Assembly (NCBI GenBank): GCA_016928025.1
Contig: JAFGLN010000117.1
Coordinates: forward strand, 1 to 64,000
DNA length: 64,000 nt
Origin: Deltaproteobacteria bacterium
Lineage (GTDB): Bacteria; Desulfobacterota; Syntrophia; Syntrophales; JAFGHS01
Direction of reading: 5' to 3'
Below, piece after piece: positions 25,752 through 33,751 of this stretch. Below the pieces are notes generated by a model, which saw only the letters and a list, made by a program, of their open reading frames with translations, was not told where the DNA came from and searched no databases. How positions within the stretch are numbered: position 1 is the first letter of the stretch; each line of letters starts with the position of its first letter. The position numbers were made by a program, and so were the translations under genes.

Positions 25752-26531
25752 ATGGCCTATTTCAGTGTCGAAAATTTGAGCATCAGTTTCGGTGGCTTAA
25801 AGGCGGTCAACGACATCAGCTTCGGTGTCGAACAGAATGAAATATTTTCCATTATCGGTCCCAACGGATCCGGGAAAACGACCATCTTTAATCTCATCAG
25901 TGGTATCTACCGGCCCGACGCGGGAGCCGTCATTTTGGACGGCAAAAACCTGGTGGGCAAAACACCGGACCGCATCGCCAAAACAGGCATTGCCCGGACT
26001 TTTCAGAACATTGAGCTGTTCGCCAATGCGACGGTCATGGATAATCTCATGCTCGGCCGGCATATCAACATGAAGACGGGCATTTTCGGCGGCGCCTTCA
26101 TGTTTGGCAAGCGATCGCCTGCCGCCCGCGAGGAGATACACCATCGGGAGAAGGTGGAACAGATCATTGATTTTCTCGAACTGCAGTCTGTTCGTGACCA
26201 GTTCGTGGGCAGCCTCGCCTACGGCAAGCGCAAGCTGGTCGAGGTGGGCCGGGCCCTGGCGCTGGAGCCGAAAATCATGCTTCTGGACGAACCTTCGGCG
26301 GGGATGAATACCGAAGAAAAGGACGATCTGACCATCTGGATCAAGGATATCCGGGAAGATTACAAAGTAACCATTCTCCTGATCGAGCATGACATGAATA
26401 TGATCATGGGGATTTCGGACCGCGTGTTCGCCATGAACCAGGGCCAGAAAATCACCATGGGTGCGCCTCAAGAGGTTCAGAGACATCCCGAAGTGATCAA
26501 GGCCTATCTTGGAGAGGAGGCGATCAACTGA
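25752..26531 (+). CDS. livG: ABC transporter ATP-binding protein LivG
   Basis: This 259-aa ATPase has Walker A GPNGSGKTT (about 36-44), a signature region SLAYGKRKLVEVGRALALEP in which the usual LSGGQ is replaced by LAYGK as in other LivG proteins, Walker B IMLLDEPSAGMN, and the switch histidine LLIEHDM. The C-terminal tail GEEAIN is typical of LivG. The stop overlaps the livF start by one base. It is preceded by 195 bp with no gene. Confidence 0.93.
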   Translation: MAYFSVENLSISFGGLKAVNDISFGVEQNEIFSIIGPNGSGKTTIFNLISGIYRPDAGAVILDGKNLVGKTPDRIAKTGIARTFQNIELFANATVMDNLMLGRHINMKTGIFGGAFMFGKRSPAAREEIHHREKVEQIIDFLELQSVRDQFVGSLAYGKRKLVEVGRALALEPKIMLLDEPSAGMNTEEKDDLTIWIKDIREDYKVTILLIEHDMNMIMGISDRVFAMNQGQKITMGAPQEVQRHPEVIKAYLGEEAIN

Positions 26532-27313
26532 TGCTCAAAGTGAACAACATTGAAACCTGGTACGACCTGATTCGGGCGCTCCACGGCATTTCCTTCGAAA
26601 TCAACAAGGGCGATGTGGTGGCCCTTCTGGGATCAAACGGTGCAGGGAAAACAACGACGCTCAAGACGATCATGCGCCTTTTTTATGACCTGAAAGAAGA
26701 GCAGCCGGAAAAAGGGACCATCGAGTTCCTCGGTGAGAGAATCGACCGGAAAGCCACCGACGAGATCGTGAAGATGGGCATCGGATATGTGCCGGAAGGA
26801 CGCGAGGTATTCCCTGAACTGACGGTGCTGGAGAATATCACCATCGGCGCGTACACAAGGAAAGACAGAAGCGGCGTTAAGAGCGACTTGGAGAACGTGT
26901 TTCATCACTTTCCCATTCTCAAGGAGCGCAACAGCCAGCAGGCCGGATTGATGAGCGGCGGCGAGCAGCAGATGCTTGCCATTGGCCGGGCGCTTATGAG
27001 CCGGCCCAAGCTCCTCATGCTCGATGAACCGTCGTTGGGGCTGTCGCCCATCCTGACCCAGGAGATTTTCGGCATCATAAAGAACATCAATGAAAAGGAC
27101 GGTGTGACCGTGTTACTGGTGGAGCAGAACGTCAACATGGCCCTGAAGTATTCCCACTTTGCCTACCTGCTGGAAAACGGCAGAATCGTTCGAGCCGACA
27201 AGCCCGACGTGCTGCGGGAGGATGAAGACATCAAAGAATTTTATCTGGGAATCGCCACCGAAGAGTCGGTGAAAGGCTATAAGCGTTACCGGCGAAAGGT
27301 CCGGTTCAGGTAA
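26531..27313 (+). CDS. livF: ABC transporter ATP-binding protein LivF
   Basis: This 260-aa ATPase has Walker A GSNGAGKTTTLKTI, the family motif GIGYVPEGREVFPELTVLENI, signature LMSGGEQQMLAIGRALMSRP, Walker B LLMLDEPSLGLSP, and the switch region LLVEQNV. The C-terminus (SVKGYKRYRRKVRFR) is basic. The ATG overlaps the livG stop, so the two ATPases are coupled. Confidence 0.93.
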   Translation: MLKVNNIETWYDLIRALHGISFEINKGDVVALLGSNGAGKTTTLKTIMRLFYDLKEEQPEKGTIEFLGERIDRKATDEIVKMGIGYVPEGREVFPELTVLENITIGAYTRKDRSGVKSDLENVFHHFPILKERNSQQAGLMSGGEQQMLAIGRALMSRPKLLMLDEPSLGLSPILTQEIFGIIKNINEKDGVTVLLVEQNVNMALKYSHFAYLLENGRIVRADKPDVLREDEDIKEFYLGIATEESVKGYKRYRRKVRFR

Positions 27314-27540
27314 TCCAATCCCTCGAAATACGCTGTCCATAAAAAACGTTTGCCGAAGAAGACCGCGCTCATAAACGGTTTGTGCAGATCGTCTTTCGAT
27401 AGTATTGTGAAACCATGATGGACCGGGCGTTCCATTTTGAACAAATGAAGCCCTGTTAAGCCCGCGCCACAAGGATGGGCAAGACTGTGCGATGTGCAGC
27501 GCGGGGGGTAAAAACGTCAGAGATCATAAGGGGGGAGATA

Positions 27541-29349
27541 ATGGACATCAACACGCTGCCCAAAGCGCTACTCAGCATCGCTCAGAAACAGCCCAACCGG
27601 GTCGCCATGCGCAACAAAGAATTCGGTATTTGGCGAGATATTACCTGGGCCGAGTACCTGCAGAACGTGAAGCATGTCGCCCTCGGCCTGCATGTGCTGG
27701 GCGTTAAATACCGGGAGCACGTGTCTATCATTGGCGAAAACCGGCCGGAGTGGCTCTATTCGGCGCTGGGCATTGTCTGCGCCGGGGGGGCCTGGGTGGG
27801 TATTTATACAACCAACCCCGCAACGGAATGTGAATACGTGGTGGGTCATTCCGACGCCGTGATTTATTTCTGCGAGGATGAGGAACAGTTGGACAAGGCC
27901 CTTGTCTTCAGGGAAAAAACACCCAATCTGCGGAAACTGATCGTCTGGGACATGGAAGGGCTCAAACACTTCAAGGACCCCATGCTGATGAGCTTCAATG
28001 AACTCCTCGACCTGGGGAAGGAAACGGATCAGCGCAATCCGGATCTCTTCAAGCAGCTCTGTGAGCAGGTGCAGCCCGAAGACATTGCCGGCATCATCTA
28101 TACATCGGGAACGACCGGCCCGCCAAAAGGCGCCCTGCTGGCCCACGAAGGGTACCTCTGGATCGGGCAGGCGGCCCGCGAAAGCATGGACACCAATATA
28201 GACGACGAGACCATCTCGTTTCTCCCCCTCAACCACGTCTACGAACAGATATTCGACATCATGTTTCATCTGACCGTGGGGCATATCGTCAATTTCACGG
28301 AAAACACGGATACGGTCATGGCTGATATGATGGAGGTGTCACCGACGGTTTTTCATGCCGTGCCGCGGATCTGGGAAAAATACTATTCCGCCATTGTCCT
28401 CAAGATGGCGGACGCCACTTGGCTGAAGCGGACCCTCTACGATATGGCCATCCGTATCGGCACACGCTACAACAACAAGGCCCTGTCCGGCGATAAAATG
28501 CCGCCGCTACTGGCCCTGCAGTATCAGATCGCCTACTTTGTTATTTTCCGGAAGCTCAAAAAGCGGCTCGGGTTCGACAGGGTCCGCTTCGGCTCTTCCG
28601 GCGCTGCCCCTATTTCGCAGGAAGTGCTGAAGTTTTTTCTCAGCATCGGCATCCCCATTCGCGAGGGTTACGGTATGACGGAGACTACCGGCGTGACGCA
28701 CATTTCAAACGAAAAGGAATTCAAGGTTGGAACCGTTGGCAAGCCCCTGCCGGGTACCGAAGTGCGCATCGCCGAGGACGGCGAGATCGTCGTCAAACAC
28801 AAGGCGATATTCAAGGGATATTACAAGGACGAGGCCCAGACCAGGGAGGTTCTGCGTGATGGTTGGATGTACACAGGTGACGTAGGAGAAATCGATGCAG
28901 ATGGATTTCTCAAGCTCACAGACCGCAAAAAAGACCTGATCATCACGGCCGGTGGCAAGAACATCGCGCCCCAGTATCTGGAAAATCTACTGAAGTTCTC
29001 GCCCTATATCAACGATGCCGTTGTCATCGGCGACGGCCGGAAATACCTGACGGCGATTATCGTGATCGACGATGAAAACGTTATCAAGTACGCCCAGGAT
29101 CATAAGGTTCAGTATACCACATTCGCGAGCATGACGAAAACGCCGGAGGTGATTGAACTTATTCAACAGGAGGTGGACAAGGTGAACCGCCAGGTGGCCC
29201 GGGTGGAGAACATCCGGAAGTTCCGAATCCTCGATAAAAAGCTCTACACCGAAGACGGTGAAGTGACGCCGACCATGAAAGTGAAACGCAAAGCCATCAA
29301 CCAGCAGTTTGCCGATTTGATTGAGTCCATGTACAGAGAGAGCGATTAA
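27541..29349 (+). CDS. AMP-forming long-chain acyl-CoA ligase (FadD15/FAA1-like)
   Basis: This 602-aa adenylate-forming enzyme activates a carboxylic acid to its CoA thioester with ATP. The P-loop-like A3 motif is YTSGTTGPPKGALLAHEG and the A5 motif is GYGMTETTG. A7/A8 reads YTGDVGEIDADGFLKLTDRKKDLIITAGGKNIAP, with a conserved lysine near the C-terminus (MKVKRKAINQQFADLIESMY). The length and the LNHVYEQ motif match the long-chain group with a C-terminal extension. I use ATG 27541, preceded by GGGGGGAG; the frame is open upstream to 27475. Position after livF suggests activation of an imported acid. Confidence 0.9.
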   Translation: MDINTLPKALLSIAQKQPNRVAMRNKEFGIWRDITWAEYLQNVKHVALGLHVLGVKYREHVSIIGENRPEWLYSALGIVCAGGAWVGIYTTNPATECEYVVGHSDAVIYFCEDEEQLDKALVFREKTPNLRKLIVWDMEGLKHFKDPMLMSFNELLDLGKETDQRNPDLFKQLCEQVQPEDIAGIIYTSGTTGPPKGALLAHEGYLWIGQAARESMDTNIDDETISFLPLNHVYEQIFDIMFHLTVGHIVNFTENTDTVMADMMEVSPTVFHAVPRIWEKYYSAIVLKMADATWLKRTLYDMAIRIGTRYNNKALSGDKMPPLLALQYQIAYFVIFRKLKKRLGFDRVRFGSSGAAPISQEVLKFFLSIGIPIREGYGMTETTGVTHISNEKEFKVGTVGKPLPGTEVRIAEDGEIVVKHKAIFKGYYKDEAQTREVLRDGWMYTGDVGEIDADGFLKLTDRKKDLIITAGGKNIAPQYLENLLKFSPYINDAVVIGDGRKYLTAIIVIDDENVIKYAQDHKVQYTTFASMTKTPEVIELIQQEVDKVNRQVARVENIRKFRILDKKLYTEDGEVTPTMKVKRKAINQQFADLIESMYRESD

Positions 29350-29358
29350 AACGTCAAC

Positions 29359-30420
29359 ATGAAAACCCATCGCATCGCCGTTATCCCCGGAGACGGTATC
29401 GGCAGGGAAGTCGTGCCGGAAGGCGTCCGCGTCCTGGATGCGGCGGCCCGTAAATTCGGTATCGGACTGGCGTTTGATCATTTCGATTTTGCGTCGTGTG
29501 AATATTACGAGAAGCATGGCCGGATGATGCCGGATCACTGGAAAGACCTGATCGGCTCTCACGACGCGATCTTTTTTGGGGCCGTGGGCTGGCCCGCCAC
29601 CGTGCCCGATCACATCTCCCTTTGGGGTTCTCTCCTGAAATTCCGTCGTGAATTTAACCAGTACATCAATTTACGGCCCGTGCGTCTCATGCCGGGGGTG
29701 CCGTCACCGCTGGCGAACCGCAAGCCCGGCGATATCGATTTTTATATTGTGCGGGAGAATACGGAAGGCGAATACTCTTCCGTCGGCGGCCGCATGTTTG
29801 AAGGCACGGAGCGGGAACTGGTCGTGCAGGAAACCGTCATGACCCGCATCGGTGTCGATCGGGTGCTCAAATTCGCTTTTGAACTGGCCCGCAGGCGGCC
29901 GGAAAAGCATCTGACCTCGGCCACGAAGTCCAACGGCATCTCCATCACCATGCCCTACTGGGATGAGCGGGTTGAAACCATGGCGAAGGCCTATCCCGAT
30001 GTGCGAGTCGACAAGTTTCATATTGACATTCTGGCGGCCAATTTTGTGCAGCATCCGGACTGGTTTGATGTGGTCGTGGCGAGCAACCTCTTCGGCGACA
30101 TTCTGTCCGATTTGGGGCCTGCCTGTACGGGGACGATCGGCATCGCGCCGTCGGCCAACCTGAATCCGGAGCGTGAATTTCCGTCCCTGTTTGAACCCGT
30201 CCACGGTTCGGCGCCCGACATCGCCGGCAAAGGCATTGCCAATCCTATCGGCCAGATCTGGTGCGGGGCCATGATGCTGGAGTTTCTCGGTTATCCGGAA
30301 GCAGCAGGAGCGGTTCTGCGCGCCATCGAAACCGTCCTGGCGGAAGGGCCGCGGACGCCCGATGTGGGCGGCAAGGCCACGACGGGGGATGTGGGCAAGG
30401 CTGTCGCTGATATTTTATAA
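29359..30420 (+). CDS. beta-decarboxylating dehydrogenase (tartrate/D-malate dehydrogenase type)
   Basis: This 353-aa NAD-dependent enzyme is of the isocitrate/isopropylmalate dehydrogenase family. It starts IAVIPGDGIGREVVPEGVRVLD and has the substrate-loop arginines (LRPVRLMPG). VRENTEGEYSSVGGRMFEGTERE matches the tartrate/D-malate branch. The metal-binding aspartates lie in VVASNLFGDILSDLGPACTG, and EPVHGSAPDIAGKGIANPIG closes the site. Substrate assignment among tartrate, D-malate and 3-isopropylmalate is by motif only. It lies 9 nt after the acyl-CoA ligase, so it is probably co-transcribed. Confidence 0.88.
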   Translation: MKTHRIAVIPGDGIGREVVPEGVRVLDAAARKFGIGLAFDHFDFASCEYYEKHGRMMPDHWKDLIGSHDAIFFGAVGWPATVPDHISLWGSLLKFRREFNQYINLRPVRLMPGVPSPLANRKPGDIDFYIVRENTEGEYSSVGGRMFEGTERELVVQETVMTRIGVDRVLKFAFELARRRPEKHLTSATKSNGISITMPYWDERVETMAKAYPDVRVDKFHIDILAANFVQHPDWFDVVVASNLFGDILSDLGPACTGTIGIAPSANLNPEREFPSLFEPVHGSAPDIAGKGIANPIGQIWCGAMMLEFLGYPEAAGAVLRAIETVLAEGPRTPDVGGKATTGDVGKAVADIL

Positions 30421-30470
30421 ACGGATTTAGGCCATTTTGATTCTAAAATATTGCCTTCAGGAGCAGCCAT

Positions 30471-31151
30471 TTGGAACCCTGGTTCGGTCTTTCTCCGGCA
30501 ACGATGATCTACAATGAGGCGATTGCGGGCGGTTGGTTGAAACAGCCGGCCAACGCTTGGACGAACGTCTTTTATCTCCTGAACGCCTTGGCCCTTTTTG
30601 TTTTTTATATCAAAGACCGAAAAAGACAATTGGCGCTGACATTTGGCGTAATCTCCTTTCTGATCGGCCTTTCTTCCTTTCTTTATCACGCGTCAAACAC
30701 GTTTTTCTTCCAATATTTCGATCTGGCTTCCATGTATCTGCTGTCCGGACTTTTAGCGGCCCTCGTCCTCGTCCGTCTCGGTTTTGTTCAGCCTCGCCGT
30801 TGGTTGATTGTTTTTCTGTCCGTTTTCGCTGGATCATCGGTCCTCCTTTTTATCATCCGGGGAAAATCGGGGGCGATTATTTTCGGTATCGAGGTCATCC
30901 TCATCTTGTTGCTGGAAGGGCGGACCCGGATGAAAAGCCGGAGAAAAACCCTTTATCGCAATCTTCTTTATGCCCTGGCTTTGTTTGTGGTTTCCTTTGT
31001 TTTCTGGGTTCTGGATTACAACGGACTGATATTTTCTCCGGGGAATCACTTGATACAGGGGCATGGGCTGTGGCATATCTTGAATTCCTTCTGCTTTGTT
31101 TTTCTCTATCTGTTTTACCGGCAGTTCGATAAGAAGGAGATTGGGCTTTAG
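30471..31151 (+). CDS. ceramidase-like (CREST superfamily) membrane protein
   Basis: This 226-aa protein has about seven hydrophobic helices and a conserved metal-site pattern. N-terminal QPANAWTNVFYLLNA is followed by SSFLYHAS (S69, H73), then D84 in QYFDLASMYLL, then H198 and H202 in GHGLWHILN. This S/H, D, H-x3-H arrangement is characteristic of alkaline ceramidases and relatives in the CREST group. A bacterial role in hydrolysing an amide or ester in a membrane lipid is inferred. The start is TTG 30471 with AGGAG 7 nt upstream. Confidence 0.75.
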   Translation: MEPWFGLSPATMIYNEAIAGGWLKQPANAWTNVFYLLNALALFVFYIKDRKRQLALTFGVISFLIGLSSFLYHASNTFFFQYFDLASMYLLSGLLAALVLVRLGFVQPRRWLIVFLSVFAGSSVLLFIIRGKSGAIIFGIEVILILLLEGRTRMKSRRKTLYRNLLYALALFVVSFVFWVLDYNGLIFSPGNHLIQGHGLWHILNSFCFVFLYLFYRQFDKKEIGL

Positions 31152-31153
31152 AA

Positions 31154-31315
31154 TAATTTTCATGACACGTGGTGTCTTAAATGATCATGGGAGTGAATTT
31201 GAAAACAGTTTTTCCCCCTCACCCAAATCTCTCCCCCCAGGGACGAGGGGAATCTCCCGATAACCCCCCTCCCTTGATGGGAGGGGCGGGGGGAGGGTGA
31301 ACTAATTTTCATGAC
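31154..31315. repeat. GC-rich insertion-like element flanked by 13-bp direct repeats
   Basis: TAATTTTCATGAC occurs at 31154-31166 and 31303-31315. The 136 bp between carries CCCCCTCACCC and CCCTCCCTTGATGGGAGGG stretches like those inside the MITE-like family, but lacks the GTAAAAAGTC ends. It looks like a diverged relative or insertion with a duplicated target. Confidence 0.55.
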
Positions 31316-31346
31316 TAACGGCATCACACGATCATATGGTAATGAG

Positions 31347-31427
31347 ATGAATAATGAAAAACATAAGACAGCCCTGATCGTTGAAGGCGGGGGCATGCGG
31401 TGCCTGTTTGCCTCCGGTGTTTTATAG
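31347..31427 (+). pseudogene. truncated patatin-like phospholipase (N-terminal stub)
   Basis: ATG 31347 opens a frame of 26 codons reading KTALIVEGGGMRCLFASGVL and then stops at TAG. GGGMR-x4-GVL is the oxyanion-hole start of patatin-like phospholipases, where it is normally followed by more than 200 residues including GxSxG. None of the rest is visible in the following AT-rich DNA, so the gene is cut off at its start. Confidence 0.65.
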
Positions 31428-31455
31428 ATGAAATTCCACTTTGATAATAATTGTC

Positions 31456-31483
31456 TTGACATATTTACACGCTATGTTATCAA
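31456..31483 (+). promoter_or_regulatory. candidate promoter of the HEPN/MNT pair
   Basis: TTGACA (31456-31461), a 16-bp spacer and TATCAA (31478-31483) lie about 30 bp before the HEPN gene. Confidence 0.5.
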
Positions 31484-31513
31484 AATATAAAGAATATTTT
31501 GATCAGGGTTTTT

Positions 31514-31900
31514 ATGGATAAACAAATTGCATACTGGATTGAAGAATCAGAAAAAGATTTACCGGTGGCAGAAATACTGTTGGAAAAAGGTCATTATACT
31601 TGGTGCTTATTTGTTGGCCATCTGGTTTTGGAAAAAATATTAAAAGCTATATATGTAAAAGAGCACCGTAAATTAGCGCCGAGAATTCATGACTTGGTTA
31701 AACTTGCAAAGTCAACGAAATTAGAACTTACTGATGATCAGTTATTGTTTTTGAGTGAGGTTTCAGACTTCAGCATGGAAGGCCGCTATCCTGACGAAAA
31801 AAGTCAGTTTGCTGCTAAATGCAATGAAGAATTTGCCGACGGCTATTTAAAGAAAATAAGGGAGATGCACTGTTGGCTAAAACAGCAAGTAGAGAAATAG
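31514..31900 (+). CDS. HEPN-domain protein (likely toxin of HEPN/MNT pair)
   Basis: This 128-aa all-helical protein matches the HEPN family (YWIEESEKDLPVAEILLEKGHYTWCLFVGHLVLEKILKA). A candidate RNase motif R52-x6-H59 lies in HRKLAPRIHDL. HEPN proteins paired with a minimal nucleotidyltransferase act as toxin-antitoxin modules in which the MNT protein neutralises the HEPN RNase, in some cases by adenylylation. ATG 31514 is chosen over TTG 31499. The base composition is clearly more AT-rich than the neighbours, suggesting acquisition. It overlaps the MNT gene by 28 nt. Confidence 0.85.
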   Translation: MDKQIAYWIEESEKDLPVAEILLEKGHYTWCLFVGHLVLEKILKAIYVKEHRKLAPRIHDLVKLAKSTKLELTDDQLLFLSEVSDFSMEGRYPDEKSQFAAKCNEEFADGYLKKIREMHCWLKQQVEK

Positions 31901-32193
31901 AAAAAACGATCAGATCATATATTAATGACTTGGAAAAAATCGGCATTCATGTTGAGCAGGCTGTATTATATGGTTCTTATGCCAATGGGAAACATGATGA
32001 ATGGAGCGATATTGACTTGGCTATTGTATCTGAGAATTTTACCGGTAACAGATTCGAGGACCGAAACAGAGTTCGTAAAGTAACCTTACAGGTCAATAGT
32101 GATATTTCACCCATGCCCTTTCGACCGGAAGATTTCAATGACAGTAATTATTTTGTCAAAGAAATATTGGAAACGGGGATTCGCATAATATAA
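31873..32193 (+). CDS. MNT-type nucleotidyltransferase (likely antitoxin)
   Basis: This 106-aa protein has the minimal nucleotidyltransferase core LYGSYANGKHDEWSDIDLAIV, with G34-S35 and metal-binding D46 and D48 (GS-x10-D-x-D). All catalytic residues are intact, so it could transfer AMP to the HEPN partner. The start TTG 31873 lies inside the HEPN gene, giving tight coupling. The pair sits between a patatin stub and repeat copy 2 in AT-rich DNA. Confidence 0.85.
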   Translation: MAKTASREIEKTIRSYINDLEKIGIHVEQAVLYGSYANGKHDEWSDIDLAIVSENFTGNRFEDRNRVRKVTLQVNSDISPMPFRPEDFNDSNYFVKEILETGIRII

Positions 32194-32384
32194 AAGCGTA
32201 TGTAATATCGATTGGTTGAGATTGTAAAAATCGGGGAAAAGACGAATCCCTTTTTGAGGTAGCGTATCGGAAAAGAGAGCATCCATCTTTGGTAAGGTAC
32301 CGGTTCGTTCGACATAGAAAGTCAATATGCGTTAATGCTTTGTATTGCCCAAATCGGTGAACTTTTAAATAAAATTAAATCGCC

Positions 32385-32548
32385 AAATTTAACGGCCCCG
32401 TAAAAAGTCATATTCCCCTCCCCTGGTGGGCGGGGATGAAGGGGATGGGGATTTATAATCACTTGTAATAAAGTTATTGCTCACCCTCACCCCAACCCTC
32501 TCCCCTCAAGGGAGAGGGTGATTTACGGCTTTTTACGAGTACAAATTT
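32385..32548. repeat. MITE-like intergenic repeat, copy 2
   Basis: Outer AAATTT pairs (32385-32390, 32543-32548) enclose CCGTAAAAAGTC and GGCTTTTTACGAG. The same two hairpins as copy 1 are present with a few substitutions. It lies in a 416-bp gap between the MNT gene and the convergent nitronate-monooxygenase-like gene; no gene is seen in the rest of the gap. Confidence 0.85.
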
Positions 32549-32609
32549 AAAATCCACCTTGCCGATTAAAGATGCGGTTGCTTTTAGAAATGTCATTGTC
32601 CATACGGGG

Positions 32610-33623
32610 CTAAGCCCACGGATCGAGGCGCTTGTAGAGGGTCTGGGCTTCGGTGATGATCTGCCGGACGATCTCGCCGGCGGGCAGGATTTCGTGGATC
32701 AGTCCGGCGCCCTGGCCGGAGGTAACGCTGTTGTACCCCGGCTCCTGTGTTTTCTTTTTCTTGCGCAACTCCAGGATGCGAGCGCGGGTTTCCTCCGGGG
32801 ACAGGCCGTCTTTCATGGCCTTGAGGAGGCTGTTGAGCCTGGGACTCGATATGACCCTGACCGGTTTGCCTGTGAAGATTTCCGTCACCACGGTGTCTTC
32901 CTCCCCGGCCTCCACGATCCTCTGTTTTTCTTCCGGCAATGCGGCGGATTCTTCCGCCGCCATAAACCGCGTTCCCATCTGCACGCCGCAGGCCCCCAAC
33001 GCCAGAGCCGCCAGAAAGCCCCGGGCATCCATGATGCCCCCGGCGGCCACGACCGGAATCTTGACAGCATCCACGACCTGCGGAATCAGCGGCATGGTTG
33101 ATACTTTTCCAACATGTCCCCCCGCCTCACAGCCGGAAGCCACCAGGGCGTCCACACCTTCCGCCTCCAGGCGCAGGGCGTGCCGGACCGTCGGCACGAC
33201 ACCCAGGACCTTGATGCCGTGTGATTTGAGCAATTTGATGATCGGCGCCCTTGGATCACCCCGGCCCGTTGTCACGATTTCTATCCCTTCTTCGATAGCC
33301 AGTTCCGTCCGGGATTGGGTGAAGGGACGGTTGACGGGCATAATGTTCAGGGCAAACGGTTTGGATGTCAGGTCCCGCGTCTGCCGGATGGCTACCCTCA
33401 GTTTATCCATGGACAGGCCCCAGGCGGCTAAAACACCAAGACCGCCGGCATTGGAGACGGCCGCCGTCAGGTCGGCACCGCTGACGCCGCCCCCCAGGGC
33501 GCCCTGGATGATGGGATATTCGATGTTCAGTAAATCGCATAGTTTGGTGTGGAAAGGATGTTTGTGGGATTTTTCATCATTGATGTTCGATACTTTAATT
33601 GTTCCTTTCTCTTTTTTGGGCAT
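32610..33623 (-). CDS. nitronate monooxygenase-like FMN protein (first copy)
   Basis: This 337-aa TIM-barrel flavoprotein belongs to the 2-nitropropane dioxygenase/nitronate monooxygenase family. It starts YPIIQGALGGGVSGADLTAAVSNAGGLGVLA. The central VDALVASGCEAGGHVGK carries the histidine that acts as base in characterised members. The FMN phosphate site is VVAAGGIMDARGFLAALALGACGVQMGTRF. FabK-type enoyl reductases share this fold, and in acyl-CoA-rich contexts the real substrate may not be a nitronate. The start is not backed by a clear ribosome site. Confidence 0.85.
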   Translation of the reverse strand: MPKKEKGTIKVSNINDEKSHKHPFHTKLCDLLNIEYPIIQGALGGGVSGADLTAAVSNAGGLGVLAAWGLSMDKLRVAIRQTRDLTSKPFALNIMPVNRPFTQSRTELAIEEGIEIVTTGRGDPRAPIIKLLKSHGIKVLGVVPTVRHALRLEAEGVDALVASGCEAGGHVGKVSTMPLIPQVVDAVKIPVVAAGGIMDARGFLAALALGACGVQMGTRFMAAEESAALPEEKQRIVEAGEEDTVVTEIFTGKPVRVISSPRLNSLLKAMKDGLSPEETRARILELRKKKKTQEPGYNSVTSGQGAGLIHEILPAGEIVRQIITEAQTLYKRLDPWA

Positions 33624-33677
33624 ATCAGACCACGCTTTTTCCTTTTGTTTTAATTTTCACATTCAGGCCAAGAAATG

Positions 33678-33712
33678 CTCAAAGCCGCCTTAAGTTTCAC
33701 GGCGGCTTTGAG
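33678..33712 (-). terminator. terminator-like hairpin between two minus-strand genes
   Basis: CTCAAAGCCGCC (33678-33689) and GGCGGCTTTGAG (33701-33712) form a perfect 12-bp stem with an 11-nt loop, 40 bp after the acyl-CoA synthetase stop. The following T run is weak (CATTTCTT). Confidence 0.6.
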
Positions 33713-33751
33713 ATTATCGGTTCAGATGGATGTCAATATCGGAGACGTATT

